DNA of 34,331 bases, taken from the NCBI GenBank assembly GCA_964421675.1, contig CAYQXV010000036.1:1-34331 (forward strand), given 5' to 3'. The notes below the pieces were generated by a model. That model was not told where the DNA came from and searched no databases. It saw nothing but the letters and a program-made list of their open reading frames with translations. The position numbers and the translations under genes were made by a program. Positions 8,617 to 17,706 of this stretch are shown here, in pieces. Every line of letters begins with the position of its first letter. Within the stretch, counting starts at the first letter, position 1. Source of the DNA: CALLPQ01 sp964421675 (GTDB lineage: Bacteria; Pseudomonadota; Alphaproteobacteria; Caulobacterales; Parvularculaceae).

Positions 8617-9354
8617 TTAAACCATCGCCATGCCGCCATTCACATGAAGGGTCTGGCCGGTAACATAGGCGCCTGCATCGCTGGCCAGGTAAAGTGCTGA
8701 ACCAGCAATATCCGCCGCTGTCCCCATTCGGCCCGCGGGGATTCGGGTCAAAATCCCACTTTGCTGGTCTTCATTGAGGGCATCGGTCATAGCCGTTTCG
8801 ATAAAGCCCGGCGCGATGCAATTGACTGTGATGTTTCGGCTGGCAACTTCTTGTGCGAGGGATTTGGAAAATCCGATCATGCCCGCCTTTGACGCTGCAT
8901 AATTGGCCTGTCCCGCATTACCGGTGACCCCTACGACAGATGTAATGCCGATAATCCGGCCAAAGCGCTGCTTTGTCATGCCGCGCAATGCCGCCCGGGT
9001 CAGGCGATAATAAGCGGTCAAATTAATCCGCAGCACATCATCCCACATATCCGGCTTCATCATCAGCAATAACATATCGCGCGTGACCCCGGCATTTGAG
9101 ACAATAATATCAAGCCCGCCCATCGCTTCGCTGGCAGCTTTAGGCAATGCATCAACCGCATCTAAATCTGACAGGTTACACGGCGCGATGTGCGCGCGCT
9201 CGCCAAGCTCGCCTGCCAGTTCTTCTAGTTTTTCTGCGCGCGTGCCCGACAAGGTGACGCTTGCCCCGGCCTCATGAAAAGTGCGCGCAATTGCGCCGCC
9301 AATGCCGCCGGTTGCCCCGGTGATCAAGGCACGTTTTTGAGTAAGATCGAACAT
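8617..9354 (-). CDS. fabG: 3-oxoacyl-ACP reductase
   Basis: NADPH-dependent short-chain dehydrogenase that reduces 3-oxoacyl-ACP in fatty-acid elongation. The Rossmann loop is TGATGGIGGAIA, followed by SNAGVTRD. The catalytic Ser lies in GITSVVGVTGNAGQ, and the YxxxK pair in YAASKAG. The C-terminus YVTGQTLHVNGGMAMV is characteristic of FabG. 245 aa is the normal length. The start ATG is preceded by AGGAGA. Position between fabD and acpP supports FabG over other SDR enzymes. Confidence 0.96.
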   Translation of the reverse strand: MFDLTQKRALITGATGGIGGAIARTFHEAGASVTLSGTRAEKLEELAGELGERAHIAPCNLSDLDAVDALPKAASEAMGGLDIIVSNAGVTRDMLLLMMKPDMWDDVLRINLTAYYRLTRAALRGMTKQRFGRIIGITSVVGVTGNAGQANYAASKAGMIGFSKSLAQEVASRNITVNCIAPGFIETAMTDALNEDQQSGILTRIPAGRMGTAADIAGSALYLASDAGAYVTGQTLHVNGGMAMV

Positions 9355-9545
9355 TAGCGCGTTCTCCTATCGGATTATAATTTTTCCGGGTGCCGACATG
9401 ACCATGAAGGCGTGATTTAAAAGGGCGTCATAGTACGGGCATGACGTTGTGAGTGTTCGCCTAGCATTTGCGCGGCGATGAATCCAGTATTGAGCTGCGC
9501 GTTCGCGCGTTTACCGCGACGCAGCACCTCTCGCAATTGAGGCGA

Positions 9546-10469
9546 TTAAAATGCTGCCAAATCCTCAGGGCTCGCCATATTAGATACATTGGCTTGCTTA
9601 TCAATTCTGCGGATTAATCCAGACAATACTTTACCAGCGCCAATCTCTATAAACTGATCAACACCGTCACCAATCATCGCTTGCACACTTTGCGTCCAAC
9701 GCACCTGCCCTGTCACCTGCTCAACGAGCAGCTTTTTTATTTCGTCAGGGTCTGTCACTTTGGCCGCGGTAACATTGGCAATCACCGGAACAGTTGGTGC
9801 ACTGACACGCACCGCACTTAACGCTTCTTCCATACGGTCCGCCGCCGGTTGCATCATTGAACAATGAAAGGGCGCAGAAACGGGAAGCAGCTTGGCCATT
9901 TTAATACCGTGTTCTTTGGCAACTGCACACGCAGCTTCAATTCTTTCTTTCGATCCGGAGATAACAATTTGACCGGGCGCATTATCATTTGCGATTTCGC
10001 CAACACCGCCATTGGTCGCATCGAGGACCGCTTGCGCACTTTCAACATTGGCCCCAATGAGCGCAGCCATCGCGCCTTTACCAACAGGCACTGCATCTTG
10101 CATGGCATCGCCGCGAATACGCAGTAATTTTGCAGTGTCCGAAAGGCTAATGCTATTGGCCAGACACAGCGCTGCATATTCACCCAAAGAATGGCCCGCA
10201 ACACAGCTTAGCGAGGAAACATCTAATCCTTTTTCAGCTTCCAAGACGCGCGCTGCGGCAATAGAAACGGCCATCAATGCAGGCTGCGTATTTGTCGTCA
10301 GGGTTAAATCGTCAGCGGGCCCTTCAAAGATAAGTGTTGATAGGTTTTGCGATAATGCGTCATCGACTTCCGCAAACACATCGCGGGCGACGGCAAAATT
10401 ATCCGACAAGGCGCGCCCCATTCCAACAGTTTGACTACCCTGACCCGGAAAAACAAAAGCAGTGGTCAT
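9546..10469 (-). CDS. fabD: Malonyl-CoA:ACP transacylase
   Basis: Loads malonyl groups from CoA onto ACP. Marks are FVFPGQGSQTVGMG at the N-terminus, the nucleophile elbow GHSLGEYAAL, and the catalytic His in PVSAPFHCSMM. ATG at 10469 (MTTAFVFPG) has AGAGGAT upstream and is the start used; a start at 10496 would add nine unsupported residues. Length is 307 aa. First gene of the fab block in transcription order; 191 bases separate it from fabG, with a small inverted repeat CGTCAT/ATGACG in that spacer. Confidence 0.96.
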   Translation of the reverse strand: MTTAFVFPGQGSQTVGMGRALSDNFAVARDVFAEVDDALSQNLSTLIFEGPADDLTLTTNTQPALMAVSIAAARVLEAEKGLDVSSLSCVAGHSLGEYAALCLANSISLSDTAKLLRIRGDAMQDAVPVGKGAMAALIGANVESAQAVLDATNGGVGEIANDNAPGQIVISGSKERIEAACAVAKEHGIKMAKLLPVSAPFHCSMMQPAADRMEEALSAVRVSAPTVPVIANVTAAKVTDPDEIKKLLVEQVTGQVRWTQSVQAMIGDGVDQFIEIGAGKVLSGLIRRIDKQANVSNMASPEDLAAF

Positions 10470-10570
10470 TTTATATCCTCTATCACTACAATTCATAGGC
10501 GCGCGCTAAGCGCTGCACACTCTCAAATAGATTCGCATAACGCTCATCGCATTGGACGTCTTTGTAAAGC

Positions 10571-11569
10571 TCATTTATCCGGCAAATCAATGCCCGCTTC
10601 CTTTAAAGCCGCCTCTAAGCGCCGTGCTTTCTTGCGCAACTTTCTTATCTCCGTTGCGATGCTTGTCCCAAATACGTCGATTTCGCGTTCCGTAAATTGT
10701 ATTTGAGGGTCGTCGTTTTCCTCTTTTTCAATTGGCTCCAGGCGGTAATGTTCCTCTTTGGGCAACCGCGCATTAATGGCCGCCATTGCCGGCCCACTTC
10801 TTTCTAACAAAAACTTTTGCGCTTCCAAGCCTGGAATAATTTTGCACGGAACGGCATCGGGAATAGAATTGCACAAAGGATCAGCGACGAGTTCGCCGGA
10901 TTTTCCAAGGACACTATTAAACGACTTTTGCAATGCAAATTCTGCCCTCGTCAAAGACCGATTTACCGCGCGCGTTGGCAATGTCACCTCAACGGGTTCT
11001 ATTTCAAATGTATCAAAAAGAACGCGCGCCAAATCCCCTCTTGTTCGGGAATAATTACGAATAACGACCTCAATATCATCGTGACGGTCGGTAAACTCTA
11101 AAAACTCCATAACCCGTTCTGGCATGATAAACCGCCGCGAAAATTCATCAGCGGACAAGGTTCCCCCGCCTCGTTTTATGAATTGCTGATAGCTTGACGT
11201 CACCTGCTCTATAGGATCGCGAATAAAAAGCAGAATACGGATTTTCTCAATTCGCGCACCATCAAGAAAAGATCTGATCGCGGCGTGATTTTTTTTGTCG
11301 ATGAAAAAATCAAACAAAAACTCACTTGAAAACAGCACATGATCGGCATGATTGAACCAGACCGGATCGCTCTCTTGGGCAATCACCGCATCCATCAACC
11401 TAATGCCATTGCCAGACGTTACCTTACCGGCGCGCGCGTCTTTTAAGCTATTGTGGGTAGGATAGTTTATCCCTGCGTCCAAAAGAGGTTGGCGAGCATG
11501 GGCTAAAACGGATTGTAAATAGCTGGAGCCAGTTTTGCCGTGCCCTACATGCAAACTCAATGATCTCAT
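10571..11569 (-). CDS. Sulfotransferase-like protein
   Basis: 332 aa protein with a P-loop-like N-terminus HVGHGKTGSSYLQSVLA, where a sulfotransferase would bind the 5'-phosphosulfate of PAPS, and LLFIRDPIEQVTSSYQQF, matching the 3'-phosphate-binding segment. The C-terminal third is charged with a basic helix (KLRKKARRLEAALKEAG). No signal peptide or membrane span is seen. It lies between fabD and sufA in the same direction, 40 bases downstream of sufA, and may be read as the last gene of the suf transcript. Such proteins in marine bacteria often decorate surface glycans; here the substrate is unknown. Confidence 0.7.
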   Translation of the reverse strand: MRSLSLHVGHGKTGSSYLQSVLAHARQPLLDAGINYPTHNSLKDARAGKVTSGNGIRLMDAVIAQESDPVWFNHADHVLFSSEFLFDFFIDKKNHAAIRSFLDGARIEKIRILLFIRDPIEQVTSSYQQFIKRGGGTLSADEFSRRFIMPERVMEFLEFTDRHDDIEVVIRNYSRTRGDLARVLFDTFEIEPVEVTLPTRAVNRSLTRAEFALQKSFNSVLGKSGELVADPLCNSIPDAVPCKIIPGLEAQKFLLERSGPAMAAINARLPKEEHYRLEPIEKEENDDPQIQFTEREIDVFGTSIATEIRKLRKKARRLEAALKEAGIDLPDK

Positions 11570-11609
11570 GGTCGCTCTTACCGCTTTTTGTTAAACGATT
11601 TCAGATCGC

Positions 11610-11975
11610 TTAGTGAGCAGCAGCTGGCACAATTGTGACGCTCTCACCGCACCCACACGCATCCGTCTGGTTTGGATTGGTGAAAACAAAGCGCTGTGAA
11701 AGTTTTTCCGTCACGAAATCTATTTCGGTTCCGAGCAGAAACAAAATCGCTTTTGGATCAATCAGCACTCGAATGCCATTTTCCTCAACGACTTCGTCGA
11801 GCGGGGCAATTTCCTGCGCGTAATCCATTGTGTATTCCATGCCGGCACAGCCGCCATTTTTTACACCGATGCGCACACCGATAAAATCTTCATCGGCCGC
11901 TGCCATGATCTCTTGCATGCGCTCAGCGGCGACATCCGTCAGGGTCACAACTTTGGGGCGTTCTCGTCTGGCCAT
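11610..11975 (-). CDS. sufA: Iron-sulfur cluster carrier, HesB/IscA family
   Basis: A-type carrier that receives Fe-S clusters from the SUF scaffold and passes them to target proteins. 121 aa, with the three conserved cysteines in GGCAGMEY and CGCGES, and VLIDPKAILFLLGTEIDF between them. ATG at 11975 is preceded by GGAAAGG. Its place at the end of the sufS-sufT run makes SufA the best name; the family alone cannot separate SufA, IscA and ErpA. Confidence 0.92.
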   Translation of the reverse strand: MARRERPKVVTLTDVAAERMQEIMAAADEDFIGVRIGVKNGGCAGMEYTMDYAQEIAPLDEVVEENGIRVLIDPKAILFLLGTEIDFVTEKLSQRFVFTNPNQTDACGCGESVTIVPAAAH

Positions 11976-11989
11976 AAATTTTGCCTTTC

Positions 11990-12454
11990 CTACATCCAGC
12001 CCAATTCAAGCTTTGCTTCATCAGACATGCGTTCTGGCGTCCAAGGGGGCTCAAACGTCATATTCACCAGCACATCATCAACCCCTTCAACACCGCGTAC
12101 CGCGCCCTCGACCCAGCCAGGCATTTCACCGGCAACCGGGCACCCAGGCGCTGTCAGCGTCATATCAACCGTCAGTAATCGATCATCGGAGATATCGACC
12201 TTGTAAATCAAGCCAAGCTCATAAATATCGACCGGAATCTCAGGATCATAAACTGTTTTCAGCATTCGAATGACGTCTTTGGTCATTTGCTGAATTTCCG
12301 CCTCAGGGATTGGGGAGGCCCCGCCACTCGCCTTATTACACGCCCCACTATTGGGCGTTTCCGCCTGCGCGGCTTCTGGGCCAACTTCAGGAGCAGAGGG
12401 CGATGGTTCGCCTAAATCGATTATATCACGCCCGCTATTCATACTATCACTCAT
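11990..12454 (-). CDS. sufT: SUF system Fe-S assembly protein SufT (MIP18/DUF59)
   Basis: MIP18-family protein that helps mature Fe-S proteins. The domain occupies about residues 55-154 with KTVYDPEIPVDIYELGLIY, DMTLTAPGCPVAGEMPGW (carrying the conserved Cys) and the C-terminal FEPPWTPERMSDEAKLELG. The first 50 or so residues are a low-complexity, Ala/Pro/Glu-rich extension of a kind seen in several alphaproteobacterial copies. 14 bases separate it from sufA, and 9 bases separate sufS from it, so it is clearly in the operon. Confidence 0.92.
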   Translation of the reverse strand: MSDSMNSGRDIIDLGEPSPSAPEVGPEAAQAETPNSGACNKASGGASPIPEAEIQQMTKDVIRMLKTVYDPEIPVDIYELGLIYKVDISDDRLLTVDMTLTAPGCPVAGEMPGWVEGAVRGVEGVDDVLVNMTFEPPWTPERMSDEAKLELGWM

Positions 12455-12463
12455 GAGGATGTC

Positions 12464-13702
12464 TTACCCTAACATTTGGTGTGTTTTATGCAGACCTTCA
12501 ACCAGCGCGTCTACATCTGCGAGGGTATTAAAGGCTGCAAATGAGGCTCTCGCAGTTGCACTGACCCCTAATCGCTCCATTAATGGTTGTGCGCAATGGT
12601 GCCCGGCCCGAATCGCAACGCCAGTCCGATCCAAAATTGCCGAAATATCATGGGGATGAGCCGCTTCCATGCCAAAGCAAATAATCGGCGCTTTCCCCTT
12701 TGCCTGGCCATAGAGCGTGACAAAATTCAAACCGCGCAGCGCCTCAATGGCATGCTCGGTTAAGGTCGCTTCATGGGCTGCAATCGCGTCCATTCCCACA
12801 CTTTGAACCCAATCAAGAGCCGCGCCGAAACCGATCACCTCAATGATTGCGGGCGTGCCCGCTTCAAAGCGGTGCGGGGCTTCATTATAGGTGATCCGGT
12901 CGGGCGTGACGATATCAATCATCTCACCGCCGCCGCGAAACGGGGGCAGCGTATCGAGCAATGATTTTCGACCATAAAGCACACCAACACCGGTCGGGGC
13001 GTATAATTTGTGCGCGGTCATCACATAAAAATCGCAACCAATCGCCTGAACATCAACCGAGCCATGAACACTTGCCTGACATCCATCAAACAGGATCAGT
13101 GCATTATGCTCATGGGCAATTCTTGTTAGTTCGCGCGCCGGTGTTTCAGCGCCCAGAACATTCGACATGTGGGAAATGGCGACAAGTTTGGTTCGGGCGG
13201 TGAACAATGCCTGATAGGCATCAAGATCAATTTCGCCATCCTCACTAACATCAAGCCATTTCAACACGATGCCCTTGCGCTCGCGCAAAAGGTGCCACGG
13301 CACGATATTGGAGTGATGTTCCATCATCGATAAAATGATCTCATCACCCTCATTGAGATGATCGACGCCCAGAACATAAGAAACAAGATTAAACGCGTCT
13401 GTCCCGCCAGATGTAAAAATTATTTCTTCCGGGTTCGCCGCATTAATAAACGATGCGGTCTTAACGCGCACAGCCTCAAAGGCGGCTGTTGCTTCATTGG
13501 ACAATGTATGTAGACCGCGATGCACATTTGCATAGCCATTCGACATAACATCGGTAACAGCGTCAATCACCGCTTGGGGTTTTTGACAGGACGCAGCATT
13601 ATCGAGATACACCAACGGCTTGGAGTGGATTTCGCGTTTCAATATTGGAAATTGTTTACGAATTTCATCAACATTGAAGGGCGCATTACCCGCTATAGAC
13701 AT
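12464..13702 (-). CDS. sufS: Cysteine desulfurase, SufS type
   Basis: PLP enzyme that takes sulfur from cysteine as a persulfide for cluster assembly. The PLP lysine is in MTAHKLYAPTGVGVLYG. The active-site Cys is in AGHHCAQPLMERLG, the group II (SufS) form without the long Cys loop. Also visible are YLDNAASCQKP and MMEHHSNIVPW. 412 aa fits. The start overlaps the sufD stop by one base (TAATG). A separate group I desulfurase lies at the other end of the block (20863-22002). No sufE is seen in the window. Confidence 0.95.
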   Translation of the reverse strand: MSIAGNAPFNVDEIRKQFPILKREIHSKPLVYLDNAASCQKPQAVIDAVTDVMSNGYANVHRGLHTLSNEATAAFEAVRVKTASFINAANPEEIIFTSGGTDAFNLVSYVLGVDHLNEGDEIILSMMEHHSNIVPWHLLRERKGIVLKWLDVSEDGEIDLDAYQALFTARTKLVAISHMSNVLGAETPARELTRIAHEHNALILFDGCQASVHGSVDVQAIGCDFYVMTAHKLYAPTGVGVLYGRKSLLDTLPPFRGGGEMIDIVTPDRITYNEAPHRFEAGTPAIIEVIGFGAALDWVQSVGMDAIAAHEATLTEHAIEALRGLNFVTLYGQAKGKAPIICFGMEAAHPHDISAILDRTGVAIRAGHHCAQPLMERLGVSATARASFAAFNTLADVDALVEGLHKTHQMLG

Positions 13703-14964
13703 TATGCGCCCCCTGCTTTCCAGGACGCAGCAACATTCCGTAAAATATCGGCCTGGCGCGCACCCACCAAGGGGGCTTCTTCCATTTCATCAAAGACTTC
13801 GGCAAGAAAGGCATCAATCAGCAGGCTTCGGGCGGCCTCATCGGATAGCCCGCGCTGGCGCATATAAAAAATCGCATCATCATCGAGTGCACCCGAAGTC
13901 GACCCATGCGCGCAGGCAACATCGTCAGCATAGATCTCAAGTTCTGGCTTATGATTAATTGTCGCCCCTTCAGACAAAAGCATCGCATTTGCCTGCATAT
14001 TCGCATCCGTTTTTTGGCCTGTGCGCTCAACCAGAAATTTACCCTGGAAAATGCCGTGCCCACGTTCACGGATAACAGATTTATGCATTTGCTCGACTAT
14101 GCACCCTTCGGCGTCATGAATAAATTCACTCGTGAAATCGGCATGTCTGGCGCTGCCCAATATGCTTGCACTGAATGATCGCGCGTGCGCATCCGGCCCA
14201 TCAAAACGGCTGATCGTTTCTAATCGTGAGCGCTTACCGCCCGCAAGAAGGGCAAACTGGTCAAAGACAGCTCCCCCATCGATCACAATCGCACATGTTG
14301 ATATTTCGACGCCGTTGTCACCAACATTGGAATAGACAGTCCGCGAAAGATGGGCCCGCGCACCAAGGCGAACCTCCGTGAGCAGATTATCAAATAGTGC
14401 GCCCGTTGGTTCATCAATAGATTCGATAATTCCGACAGATGCATCCTCATCAATCGACACAAGCACACGGTGATGGCGCTGCGCGCCGTCAGATGCCGCG
14501 CCGCTGCGCCGAATATGAATAGGCGCAGTAACCGATTGGCCTGCCGCTACAGTAATAATCAATGTCTCCGTCGACATTGCCGCCGCAAGGCTTGCCATTG
14601 GATGGTCATCAATCAGATCGAGCCGGTCAGCAACATTGTCTGTCAGGCGCAAAGAAACACCAGCCGGGCAATTGTCGCCCCAATGGGCGCCGTCACTATC
14701 AAGCGTTATGGTGAAAGCACCCGCTTGCGAGAATATAGACGGTGCCTGAACTTGAATCTCACCAGAGCCCTGCTCAACGGGCAGATCAGAAAGCGCGGTT
14801 CGAAAATCAGACCATTTCCACGCTTCCAGTTTCCGGTGAGGCAAGCCCGTTTTAGCAAATTTGCTATAGGCGGATTTGCGCGAATCCAAATCGCTCGCGC
14901 CCTGATCAAACGCTGCCAACAAGCCGGCCTCTAAGGTAACTGGTGTTAAAAATCCGATGGTCAT
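13702..14964 (-). CDS. sufD: Fe-S cluster assembly protein SufD
   Basis: Partner of SufB in the SufBC2D scaffold. The C-terminal half carries the SufB/SufD beta-helix core: HADFTSEFIHDAEGCI, IFQGKFLVERTGQKTDANMQ and DVACAHGSTSGALDDDAIFYM, followed by RGLSDEAARSLLIDAFLAEVFDE. The N-terminal part is variable, as usual. The ATG at 14964 (MTIGFLTP) has AAAGAG upstream; a TTG at 14985 in frame is less likely. Length is 420 aa. It lies between sufC and sufS in tight order. Confidence 0.94.
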   Translation of the reverse strand: MTIGFLTPVTLEAGLLAAFDQGASDLDSRKSAYSKFAKTGLPHRKLEAWKWSDFRTALSDLPVEQGSGEIQVQAPSIFSQAGAFTITLDSDGAHWGDNCPAGVSLRLTDNVADRLDLIDDHPMASLAAAMSTETLIITVAAGQSVTAPIHIRRSGAASDGAQRHHRVLVSIDEDASVGIIESIDEPTGALFDNLLTEVRLGARAHLSRTVYSNVGDNGVEISTCAIVIDGGAVFDQFALLAGGKRSRLETISRFDGPDAHARSFSASILGSARHADFTSEFIHDAEGCIVEQMHKSVIRERGHGIFQGKFLVERTGQKTDANMQANAMLLSEGATINHKPELEIYADDVACAHGSTSGALDDDAIFYMRQRGLSDEAARSLLIDAFLAEVFDEMEEAPLVGARQADILRNVAASWKAGGA

Positions 14965-15027
14965 AACCAAACTCTTTGAACGCAATTGCGGTCGTCTTGG
15001 ATGATAAAAAATGGCAAGAAACGAGGT

Positions 15028-15780
15028 TTACGCCGCTTTGATAAACTGGTCATACCCATCCCGTTCCAGTTCCTGGGCAAGCTCCGGGCCGCCGGATTTT
15101 ACAATTTTTCCGCCAGCAAGCACATGCACGCGGTCAGGTTTGATATAATCCAGCAAGCGCTGATAATGGGTAATCACCAAAAAGCTTCTGGTTTTATTGC
15201 GCAACTCGTTGACAACTTCGCCAACCATTTTCAACGCATCAATATCAAGACCAGAATCTGTTTCGTCCATAATGCACAATTGCGGTTCGAAAATCGCCAT
15301 TTGCAGCATTTCCATGCGTTTTTTCTCGCCGCCAGAAAAGCCGATATTAAATGGCCGTTTTAATTTTTCATCTGATAGCCCGACAAGCTTTCCCTTTTCG
15401 CGGATTAATCGCAGAAAATCAGCAGCCGACATTTCATCTTCGCCGCGCGCTGCGCGCTGTGCATTTAACGAGGTGCGGATAAAATTCATTGTCGCAACGC
15501 CCGGTATTTCCATGGGATGCTGAAACGATAGAAACACCCCCGCACTCGCGCGCTCATTGGCATCGAGCGATAATAAATCTACATCATCAAGAAGAACTTG
15601 GCCCTCTTGAATTTCATAATCAGGGCGCCCCGCAATCGTATGGGACAGGGTCGACTTTCCCGATCCATTCGGTCCCATAATCGCATGGACTTCCCCGCTT
15701 GGCACCTCAAGTGTTAAGCCGTTTAAAATCGATGCACCGTCAACACCGGCATACAGATTATCTATCGTCAACATACTCAT
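15028..15780 (-). CDS. sufC: SUF system ATPase SufC
   Basis: ABC-type ATPase that drives conformational change of the SufB-SufD scaffold; it is cytoplasmic, not a transporter. Walker A GPNGSGKST, ABC signature FSGGEKKRMEM, Walker B LCIMDETDSGLD and the H-loop region LVITHYQRLLDYI are all present. 250 aa is the family length. Instead of following sufB directly, it follows the SulP gene and a hairpin region, so it probably needs a promoter within 15781-15973 or read-through. Confidence 0.96.
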   Translation of the reverse strand: MSMLTIDNLYAGVDGASILNGLTLEVPSGEVHAIMGPNGSGKSTLSHTIAGRPDYEIQEGQVLLDDVDLLSLDANERASAGVFLSFQHPMEIPGVATMNFIRTSLNAQRAARGEDEMSAADFLRLIREKGKLVGLSDEKLKRPFNIGFSGGEKKRMEMLQMAIFEPQLCIMDETDSGLDIDALKMVGEVVNELRNKTRSFLVITHYQRLLDYIKPDRVHVLAGGKIVKSGGPELAQELERDGYDQFIKAA

Positions 15781-15891
15781 TCATTCCTTAACTTCTGCGC
15801 CCCAAAAGGCCCCGAGAAGTATTCGTCAAAATTGACCAGCTATCACCAATGCATTCAGTCCAAAGGCTGAAGCCTCAGTGAAAATTATTGA

Positions 15892-15920
15892 AATGACCCG
15901 GCAAATTTCGCCGGGTCATT
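15892..15920 (-). terminator. Strong hairpin after the SulP gene, likely terminator
   Basis: Perfect 11-bp inverted repeat: AATGACCCGGC (15892-15902) and GCCGGGTCATT (15910-15920) around a 7-base loop. It lies about 55 bases after the SulP stop on the minus strand. The tail on that strand is T-rich but broken (TCAATAATTTT), so intrinsic termination is probable, not certain. It separates the carbonic anhydrase/SulP unit from sufC. Confidence 0.6.
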
Positions 15921-15932
15921 CCGATTGTAAAA

Positions 15933-15949
15933 GGCGATTCAATATCGCC
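15933..15949. repeat. Second small hairpin upstream of the first
   Basis: GGCGAT (15933-15938) and ATCGCC (15944-15949) form a 6-bp stem with loop TCAAT, between the SulP stop and the larger hairpin. It may act with it in ending SulP transcripts or protect the 3' end. Confidence 0.4.
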
Positions 15950-15973
15950 CGTTATTTTCGTCCAGCTTCATAC

Positions 15974-17653
15974 CTAGGCTGGTGCTGGCGTACTAGCAGC
16001 TTTTTGGCCATCATCTTTGGTGACCCTTTCAACCGCAGCCTGTAGAGCGAGCAAGCGGTTATCAAACTCTGTATCAACCGGCAGACAATGATCAGCGCCA
16101 AGTCCAGAGAGAATTTCTCGAACACTCTCCTTAATACCTGACACATAAACAAGTTTACCGGCCTGCTTGGCATCACATGCGATTGTCTCAACCGCGCGCG
16201 CGGCCGACACATCAATGAACGGCACCCTTGAGAAATCGAGGATCATCGCTTCGGTGGTTTTCTTTGAACGCTCACGCATTTGATGGCCAAGATCAGCGGC
16301 GGCCCCAAAACTTAACGGTCCGCCAAAATCAAACATTGTGACACGGCCCTTGGCCCGTTCCAGCAATATTTTTTCTTCGTCCGTTGTCATACGCGGCATG
16401 GGCTCAGCAGCATTTGCCAATTGTTCATCGGCAATCCGTTTTACGAAAGCAAGGGCGGCAAGGAACACACCCACGGCAACCGCTGTAATCAAGTCAACAA
16501 AGACCGTCAGCAACAAGACAAGCGCCATCAAAATCAAATCCCAGCGTGGTCCTTTATGGGCACGCTTGAGATAGGCGATATCAACAATGTCATACCCCAC
16601 CTTGACGAGAATGCCAGCAAGCACCGCATGGGGAATTTTTGCAGCAAGCGGTGACAGAATAATCACCACCAAGAACAGCAATACCGAATGGATCATGCCG
16701 GACAATTTGGTTTTACCGCCGGTCCGAATATTAATGACCGTCCGCATTGTCGCGCCCGCACTTGGGATCGCGCCGAACAATCCAGCGATTGTGTTACCAA
16801 TTCCCTGGCCGATTAGTTCTTTATCGGAATTGTGCCGTGTACGGGTCATATTGTCGGCAACAAGCGATGTCAGCAAACTGTCAATCGCCCCTAATGTGGC
16901 AAGAATGAACGCAGCTTCCAAGACAATTAGGGCAGACGATTGGCTAAATGCAGGTAAGATAAATTCTGGAAAGCCAGTAGGGATATCGCCCAAAACCGGA
17001 GCGCCCTTTAAGACAAGACTTAGCAATGTCCCGATAATCAATGCGGCAAGCGCGCCGGGCACAAGTTTGCCCCAGCTTTTCGGCCAGAAAAAGATAATGG
17101 CCAAGGTTAAAACACCAATGATCAAGGCTGCAAAATTCGGATCCATGACAGCGCCGGGAATGGCCGCCAAGGCAGGAATGGTTCCACTTTCTGCAGGTTC
17201 GTGACCAAAAAGCCGTGACATTTGCAAGGCGATAATAATCACGCCAATGCCGCTCATAAATCCAGATATAACCGGGTAAGGAACAAGCTTAATATATTGA
17301 CCAAGCTTCAAGACCCCGAAGATTATCTGTAACAAGCCAGCAAGAACAACCGCGCCAAAGACAAGCGCAGGGTTGCCCGAAAGAGACGAGAACACCCCAG
17401 CAAAGACCACAACCATCGGTCCCGTCGGTCCCGTCACCTGCGATCCTGTACCGCCGAACAATGAGGCAAAGAACCCAACAATAATTGCGCCCCAAAGCCC
17501 GGCGATCGGGCCAGCGCCAGACGCCTCACCAAAAGCAAGAGCGAGTGGTAACGCAACAACACCAGCGGTCAGTCCGCCAAAAATATCGCCTTTGATATTT
17601 GAGGTATCGAAAAATGGTTGTTTCGATACCTCCCCATTCGTCACATTCGTCAT
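15974..17653 (-). CDS. SulP family anion permease with STAS domain
   Basis: Inner-membrane anion transporter of 559 aa. About ten to twelve hydrophobic helices cover residues 25-415, starting with GDIFGGLTAGVVALPLALAFG, the typical SulP entry, and including GPTGPMVVVFAG. A cytoplasmic STAS domain covers roughly residues 440-545 (MFDFGGPLSFGAAADL, MILDFSRVPFIDVSAARAVE). ATG at 17653 has GGAGAG upstream. It lies 53 bases after a beta-carbonic anhydrase gene. SulP proteins carry sulfate or bicarbonate; the carbonic anhydrase partner points to bicarbonate (BicA-like), while the surrounding sulfur genes make sulfate thinkable. I favour bicarbonate with moderate confidence. Confidence 0.9.
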   Translation of the reverse strand: MTNVTNGEVSKQPFFDTSNIKGDIFGGLTAGVVALPLALAFGEASGAGPIAGLWGAIIVGFFASLFGGTGSQVTGPTGPMVVVFAGVFSSLSGNPALVFGAVVLAGLLQIIFGVLKLGQYIKLVPYPVISGFMSGIGVIIIALQMSRLFGHEPAESGTIPALAAIPGAVMDPNFAALIIGVLTLAIIFFWPKSWGKLVPGALAALIIGTLLSLVLKGAPVLGDIPTGFPEFILPAFSQSSALIVLEAAFILATLGAIDSLLTSLVADNMTRTRHNSDKELIGQGIGNTIAGLFGAIPSAGATMRTVINIRTGGKTKLSGMIHSVLLFLVVIILSPLAAKIPHAVLAGILVKVGYDIVDIAYLKRAHKGPRWDLILMALVLLLTVFVDLITAVAVGVFLAALAFVKRIADEQLANAAEPMPRMTTDEEKILLERAKGRVTMFDFGGPLSFGAAADLGHQMRERSKKTTEAMILDFSRVPFIDVSAARAVETIACDAKQAGKLVYVSGIKESVREILSGLGADHCLPVDTEFDNRLLALQAAVERVTKDDGQKAASTPAPA

Positions 17654-17706
17654 CAATTCTCTCCAGTCGTCATCTCATCATATTTAAAGATGCGTTGTTT
17701 CAGCTG

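Noticed and set aside
15974..17653. Sulfate permease feeding sulfur to Fe-S assembly
   Set aside because: Sulfur for clusters comes from cysteine through SufS/IscS, and the gene is paired with a carbonic anhydrase; bicarbonate transport is a better guess, though sulfate is not excluded.
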